Shown here in pieces: positions 58,919 to 64,000 of a stretch of 64,000 nt of DNA. The notes beneath the pieces are model-generated. The model was not told the DNA's origin. It worked only from the letters and a program-made list of their open reading frames with translations, and ran no database searches. The stretch is taken from contig MNCI01030643.1 of the NCBI GenBank assembly GCA_015680685.1, positions 136,106 to 200,105 on the forward strand. Reading direction: 5' to 3'. The position numbers were made by a program, and so were the translations under genes. The stretch is from Gnetum montanum. Taxonomy: Eukaryota; Streptophyta; Gnetopsida; Gnetales; Gnetaceae. The first letter of the stretch is position 1, and every line of letters begins with the position of its first letter.

Positions 58919-60196
58919 GATGTTTGCTCCTGCCAATAAATAGTGAGTAGTGTTAATCAATTGGTTGGTTATTTACGGATGTAAGTAATTTATGCATTTA
59001 TGCATCTAAACTGGACTAAGATATGTGATGGTAATTTATTGTCGTATCTGGACGCATGGCAGTTTAAGGCCTTACTGGGTCAATTGTGGCAGTTTAAGGC
59101 CTTACTGGGCAGATTGTGGTAGTTTAAGGCCTTACCAGGCTGATAACTGTTCATTCATGATGTCTGGTTGATTGTACGATTTGTAATCGTTATTGAGTGT
59201 GAGACTGCCGAATGAGAAGTTTGCGCTAAAATGTTTATTGTGGGCAACAGGAATTGCTTCGCAAGAGAATATTGCATGTGGGTAGTGTTCATCTTGGTAT
59301 ATCACTGTCTTTTCTTTTGTTTTGTTCATTATCTTTTCTTCTACTTTGTTCATATGTATTTACACGTACTTTATATTTTGGTTAATTTTTATATTAATTG
59401 AATAAATTATTTCAAGGCGCCATCAGTGTATTTAACGCGGAGTGTCTAAATAGGAGTTAGCGTGAACCGTGGGGTAGCCAGCGACCAATTTCAAGCATGA
59501 ATGTCCAACGTGAACCCCCAAAGCTCAAGCGTGAACCTATTTTGCAGCATGTATCGGGGCAAATATTAAGAAGCATAGGCAGGGGCAGGCACAAGTACGG
59601 CATAGCGGTGGCGACAAGGGCGATATAGATCGTGGTGCAGCGAGCCGGATGGAAGGATTCGACAAGACCTTCAGCGTGAATGTGCGACGCAGATGTGCAG
59701 TGTGAACATGAGGCTAAGGGTTCAAACCCTAGTGTGCAAGGTCGAAGCTCCAGCGTGAGCCTAGCTCACTATATTCTTTCTTTATGATGTCCATTACTGA
59801 GACAGTTCCTCTGGTTTTCATTGTACCCCTATTTTGTTTTTTCATTATTTCCTGGGTCTTTCCATCTTGATTCTTGCTTATTTGTTTAGGATTTATTAGT
59901 ATTCTGAGTTCTGCGAGATTTAGGGTTTGGCGTGAATTGATCATAGCATGCAGGGTCGAAACCCCAGCGTGTGAGTCGCAGCATCAACATAGTGTGCAAG
60001 GTCGAAACCCCAGCATGTGAGACACAGTGTGAACTCAGCGTGCAGGGTTGAAACTCTAACTTGCGAGATGCAGCATGAACTCAGCATGCAGGGTCAAAAC
60101 CCTGGCATGCGAGACGCAGCGTCAACACAACGTTCAGCATTGAAACCCTGGCGTGCGAGACACAACGTGAACACAACATGTAGCATGAAAGCAGCA
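58919..60196 (+). other. E: joint between pol and antisense gene
   Basis: Hairpin units at 59045-59140: GGCC-ttactg-GGTC, GGCC-ttactg-GGCA and GGCC-ttacca-GGCT. 59350-59420 is AT-rich. 59440-60190 is packed with words GCGTGAACC, GCGTGCAGGGTCGAAACCCC and GCGAGACGCAGCGTGAAC in units of about 35-60 bases. No coding frame. Confidence 0.6.
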
Positions 60197-63100
60197 ATGG
60201 GCAAGGGTAAGTAGGTAGAAGGCCAGAGGAGAAATGAGCCTAGCTTGACCTTCACCAAAGAGAGTGAAGTGATGCTCAAGTGTCTACCTAGACCCAGGAT
60301 TCCATCATGGTCTGGATCGACATGCAGGTAGGCTCTGATCCTTCGTCGAAATTTATGTTTTCTCCTACTATTCCTATCAGTTTGCCCCATTGTGTAGCGT
60401 AACGGTTTTTGTAGCGTAAATGTTTTCATAGTTTGAAGGACATGCTCAGCGTGCAAGGTTTGTGCATCCGCGGTGTAGCGTGCAGGGTCTGCACGCTGGG
60501 GTTTGTAGCGTGCAAGGTATGCATACTGGGCATGAAGAGAACAGCAGTTTCTTTCCAAGTGTTGGCTGCTAGGGTGAAACTTTATTTTATTATTTTTTTT
60601 CTTGTATAGCTGATTTATCGTGGTTTGTAAACACTTGTAGAAATTCCAAGCCTTTCCTCCTAGTGGTGGAGCTTGTTGGGGCTTTGGCGTGGTTTGGGCC
60701 CATTGATTCTGATGAACCTGCTCCTAGCATGGTCATTGATCAAAATGGGGTATGGTTCAGAATGGGTGTTAGCGAGTTTCTTCCCTTCATGCTAGAGAGA
60801 TTCAGCATGGTAGTATGGTTCCACTTAAGTTAATAGTTAGCACGGAGTGTGCTTGAGACCATGTTACCAAGATCCTCAAACAACGTAATAGCTTTCATGG
60901 TTGACATTGATGAGGGACCGCTCATGATTAAGGATGGTCCTTCTGGAGGACTTAGATCTACCCGTCCATTGTTGCATGTATGGGACTTATTGTCAGGTGG
61001 CCCTCACCACATTAATAACACCCTATGCCTAGCTGCTCGTGTGCATACTTTGTTCTAGAACCCTCCTAGAACGGTGTACCGAGTAGGAAGGTAAGGTTGT
61101 TCAATTTGCCATTTTTACTTGGCTTCTTAGTAGTGGTTTATATTTTGATCACCGTCTCTTTGCAGGCCTCAATTCAATAACGAAGGAGTGTGCATAGGTG
61201 ATGATGGACTCTCTTTGGCTCGTACCGCCTTAGAGACTTTCATGGTAGGCCTCACTCTCTATGGTGCCATGTTGGCCCAGACTAAGGGTGATATTGTTTA
61301 TTTTCACAAATGGTACTTGAGGGTACTTGCACAATGCGAGGCTAGGGGGTGGCTACATGGGGATTGGTCTCATAATGGGCTGATTTTTCCAGGCGACACT
61401 GATTTGGCTTCTAGCGATCTGAATCTATCGACTGATGGTAAGTAATGGTATTTTTGACACCTGAGTTTTTTTGTTCTACTACATCATTGGTTATATTGAC
61501 TCCATGGTCTTATCTTGTGCGTACAGTGGATGTCCCCCCTGGTGGAGCCACTATCACAACTGGGCGGACTGAGAGCACTTTTTCTATGAAATTTTGGGAA
61601 ATCAGTGACTCACAGCGATGGTTACATACTAAGGCACCACCACATATCATCAATTGTTTAAGTGATGTGGGCCTCATGGATTTGTTTACTGCTCTAAGCC
61701 CTGATGTTTCTATGACGGAGATGATTGGAATCATTGATTCTTTCGACGAATCTATCACCTACTATAGCACTCGCATCAAGGGTGTCAAAGTGGTTTTCCA
61801 TCTATTATTGGAGTTCTTCTCAGACTTCTTTGGTGTACTAATAGCTGGGACTAAAGTGATTTTTTATAGAGCATAGAAAGAGCTCCATGTTGTGCATGAG
61901 TTGGATGATTGGTTGGGCGTTCTTAAAGGTGCTAAGGGATTCCCCATGCAGGGAAAATCAAAAGTAGCTAAAGTTAATGAGTTTTATCACTTATTCAGAG
62001 CACGGGTGTTTTCCAAATCCTTGTCTCAAGTAAAGACTTTTGGGGTGGAACCTGTGCGTATCATGCGCACGATTCTAGAGACTAGGGTACGTTATAATTG
62101 GGTTGAGTTTTTACTTATAGGTTTCCATGAGGAGATAGTGAGGTTACGTTGAAACATTGAGGTGCAATCCCATTTCACCTTTGCATTCTTTGTCAGTTAC
62201 TTGCGCTAGTTTGCTGAATTTTTAGTTGTTCATGAAAATAACAAGTACATGTTAAGGGATCACAACCAACTATCTCGCTTGTGGATTTTCCACTTATTTG
62301 AGGTGGCCAAATCTTAGGATGCTCCCGAGGGGATTGAAGAATTAGTTTCTATCACAACGGAGGGGTCATATGTTCATTCAATTCATATGCATGACAGTGT
62401 AGGGTTGGAACCAGATAGTGTGCCCTATACAGCTAGGAGAGCCGATCGGGTGATCAAGGAAATGATGGGAAAGCAAAATTGAAAGTTCAAAAGCGTGAAC
62501 GTCCTAGAGAGGTTGCTCTAACTGTAGATGAACCAAGGGTGAAATGTATACAGTTTAAGATGCCTGTACGGGGTAAGCTTGATTTATTGATTTGTCCTTG
62601 TTTTATTATCATCATCGTTATTTTTACTTTATTTTTCAATTTTTTATACAAAATCGATGTTGAACCTATGAATGTCATTAGAGTTTACTTTTGAAGTAAG
62701 AAGAGAGACATTAGCACCAATCATTGAGGAGGAAGAGGTCTCAACGAACTTAAATGAGGAGGACGAAATGGGCAGGGACAAGACGGGAGGAATGAGAGAT
62801 CGGGAGAGAGATACCACAGAAGAGGGTAACATCGATGATTAGGATGGAGTCGATGTGATGTTTGATGGTTTCCTCGGAGGGAGGCTAGACCTTGGTGATC
62901 CTTCGAATCGGGAGGAAGACAAAGATTTCAGTATATTCACCATATTATGTTTATTTGCCTTTTGAATTGTGCTTCTCATTGTTTGAAATTTTAATTTTAT
63001 GTTTTTTTTTTTGCTACTAGGCGAAAATGTTAAGACTAGGATGGTTCCTAACATTCGTTTAGAAGTCCCTATGATGAAGGGTCCCACAGAAACGACCACC

Positions 63101-64000
63101 GATGTTAACCCATCTTCTAAGCATGAACCATTTACTTGGATTGAAATGCCAAGTAAACTAGATTTTATAACTGGTATCATTGATGAGGTAGTTGATCGCA
63201 TCCAGCAAGCTCATCCTAAAATAGGTACATATATCTTAAGCATTTCGAATCCTTCAATTTTTTGCATCTGTTTCTACTATCCGATGTCTAATGCATGTTT
63301 GTCTCATGTGGATAGGGACTAAGCTGAGGTGGGATCCATCTGAGGCTACGTGTATTGATAGTTTTCCTGCACTACCACCTGAGATTGAACAAGTACCCTA
63401 ACAGATCTATGATGAAGTGGCAGAATGCGTTGTGCAGAATGCCAAGTCTCTTTGGACCTGTAGGCGCTCCATCGAGAGGCTATGGTTGCAGATTCAAGTG
63501 GGAGAAAAAGAGATTTTCAAGCTATCAGCAGAACAGGATGATCTCAGATCGCGCTCTGAGTTCACCTCGACAAGGTTAACAAGTGATCATTCTTGGCAAA
63601 CTTTCGAGATTACTTATAACAGATATTGGAATTTATTGAATCACCAAGTATTAATGACTCGAGAGCTAGCAGAGCATAAGGCACAAATTGATTTACTAGA
63701 CCTCAAATGTTAGGATTGAAAGGCTTTCGCTTTTAAGGTGCAGAAATGGGATCAAGATGAAAAGACCCATAAGTATCATTATAAAAAATCGTTAAAGGAG
63801 GTATCTATTGAGAAGCATCAGCTGGAGATGTTTGTTGAGGGTTTAGGCCTACACTCTTCATTTGATGCATTTGCTAAGCATACTATGGTGGAGATGGAAT
63901 CGCCCAAGATGGTAATCACCACAGCTTCTAGGGAGGTTTTTGTGGGGGAGTTTCCTCTAAAACGTCCCACTTGGTCCGTGTGGACAAAGGGAAAGCTTTA
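60197..64000 (+). pseudogene. Antisense multi-exon gene of element E, exons 1-7
   Basis: Exons: 60197-60327, 60641-61090, 61166-61437, 61527-62572, 62682-62930, 63021-63224, and 63316 past the window end. Every intron is GT-AG, and all six junctions keep the frame used on both sides (phases 2, 2, 1, 1, 1, 1), with one internal frameshift in exon 4. Exon 1 has PRPRIPSWSGS; exon 2 LLVVELVGALAWFGPID; exon 3 CEARGWLHGDWSHNGLIFPG; exon 4 VGLMDLFTALSPDVSMTEM and FHEEIVRLR; exon 5 is acidic; exon 6 MPSKLDFITGIIDEVVDRI; exon 7 LTRELAEHKAQIDLLDLKC-like helical stretches and QLEMFVEGLGLHSSFDAFAK. About eight stops. Function unknown; no signal peptide or membrane segment is evident. Confidence 0.78.

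Larger units (their letters stand above)
52778..64000 (-). mobile_element. Element E, 3' part (subfamily II)
   Basis: Inserted in exon 4 of the D antisense gene (left flank AGCAC). 3' LTR, PPT, 3' region, pol and the antisense gene up to the window end; protease, gag and 5' LTR are outside. Confidence 0.8.

Overview
The window is plant repetitive DNA. I see no host single-copy gene, rRNA, tRNA or CRISPR array. It is a stack of nested, decayed Ty3/gypsy LTR retrotransposons. The pol order is RT, RNase H, a second RNase H after a linker, then integrase with a GPY/F end; that double RNase H is the hallmark of the plant Tat/Ogre lineage. Very long elements (about 17.6 kb for the one complete copy), deep nesting and many C-to-T type stops suggest a land plant with a large, methylated genome. 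I cannot name the species.

Layout. Element F (+ strand): 3' end only, 1-2511. Element A (- strand): 2512-9252 and 26895-33272; its pol is cut by F and its antisense gene is split by B. Element B (- strand): 9253-26894, complete with both LTRs. Element C (- strand): 33273-43358, flanked by the insertions A and D. Element D (- strand): 43359-52777, cut by E. Element E (- strand): 52778-64000, running off the window. Insertion order: C is oldest, then A and D into C, then F and B into A and E into D. A, C, D and apparently F form subfamily I (LTRs rich in GCTACGCTATGC words). B and E form subfamily II (words such as GCGTGAGCTGCA or GCGTGCAGG).

Every minus-strand element has the same unusual plan, read in its own direction: 5' LTR, PBS, gag, protease, about 6 kb holding a large gene on the OPPOSITE strand, RT-RNaseH-aRNH-integrase, a 3' region of 1-2 kb, polypurine tract, 3' LTR. 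The opposite-strand gene has about eight exons separated by GT-AG introns. Exons align between copies A, B, C, D and E while introns hardly do. Exon phases (2, 2, 1, 1, 1, 1, 0) largely agree between copies. In A, C and D a TATA box lies 130-160 bases before exon 1. The product is unknown; it has an acidic exon and a helical, charged C-terminal part.

All noncoding joints (integrase to 3' region, pol to antisense gene, antisense gene to protease) carry arrays of a short hairpin motif, AGTTTA-NNNC-6-base loop-GNNN. Its stem changes in a compensated way between copies (GGTC/GACC, AGTC/GACT, GGCC/GGCC, AGCC/GGCT, CATC/GATG). Splice-acceptor-like sites just before each pol start, and one strong donor at the end of protease in B, suggest that the antisense gene sits inside an intron of the sense transcript, as in the known Ogre intron between protease and RT. 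Every coding region is broken by stops or frameshifts, so the copies look inactive.
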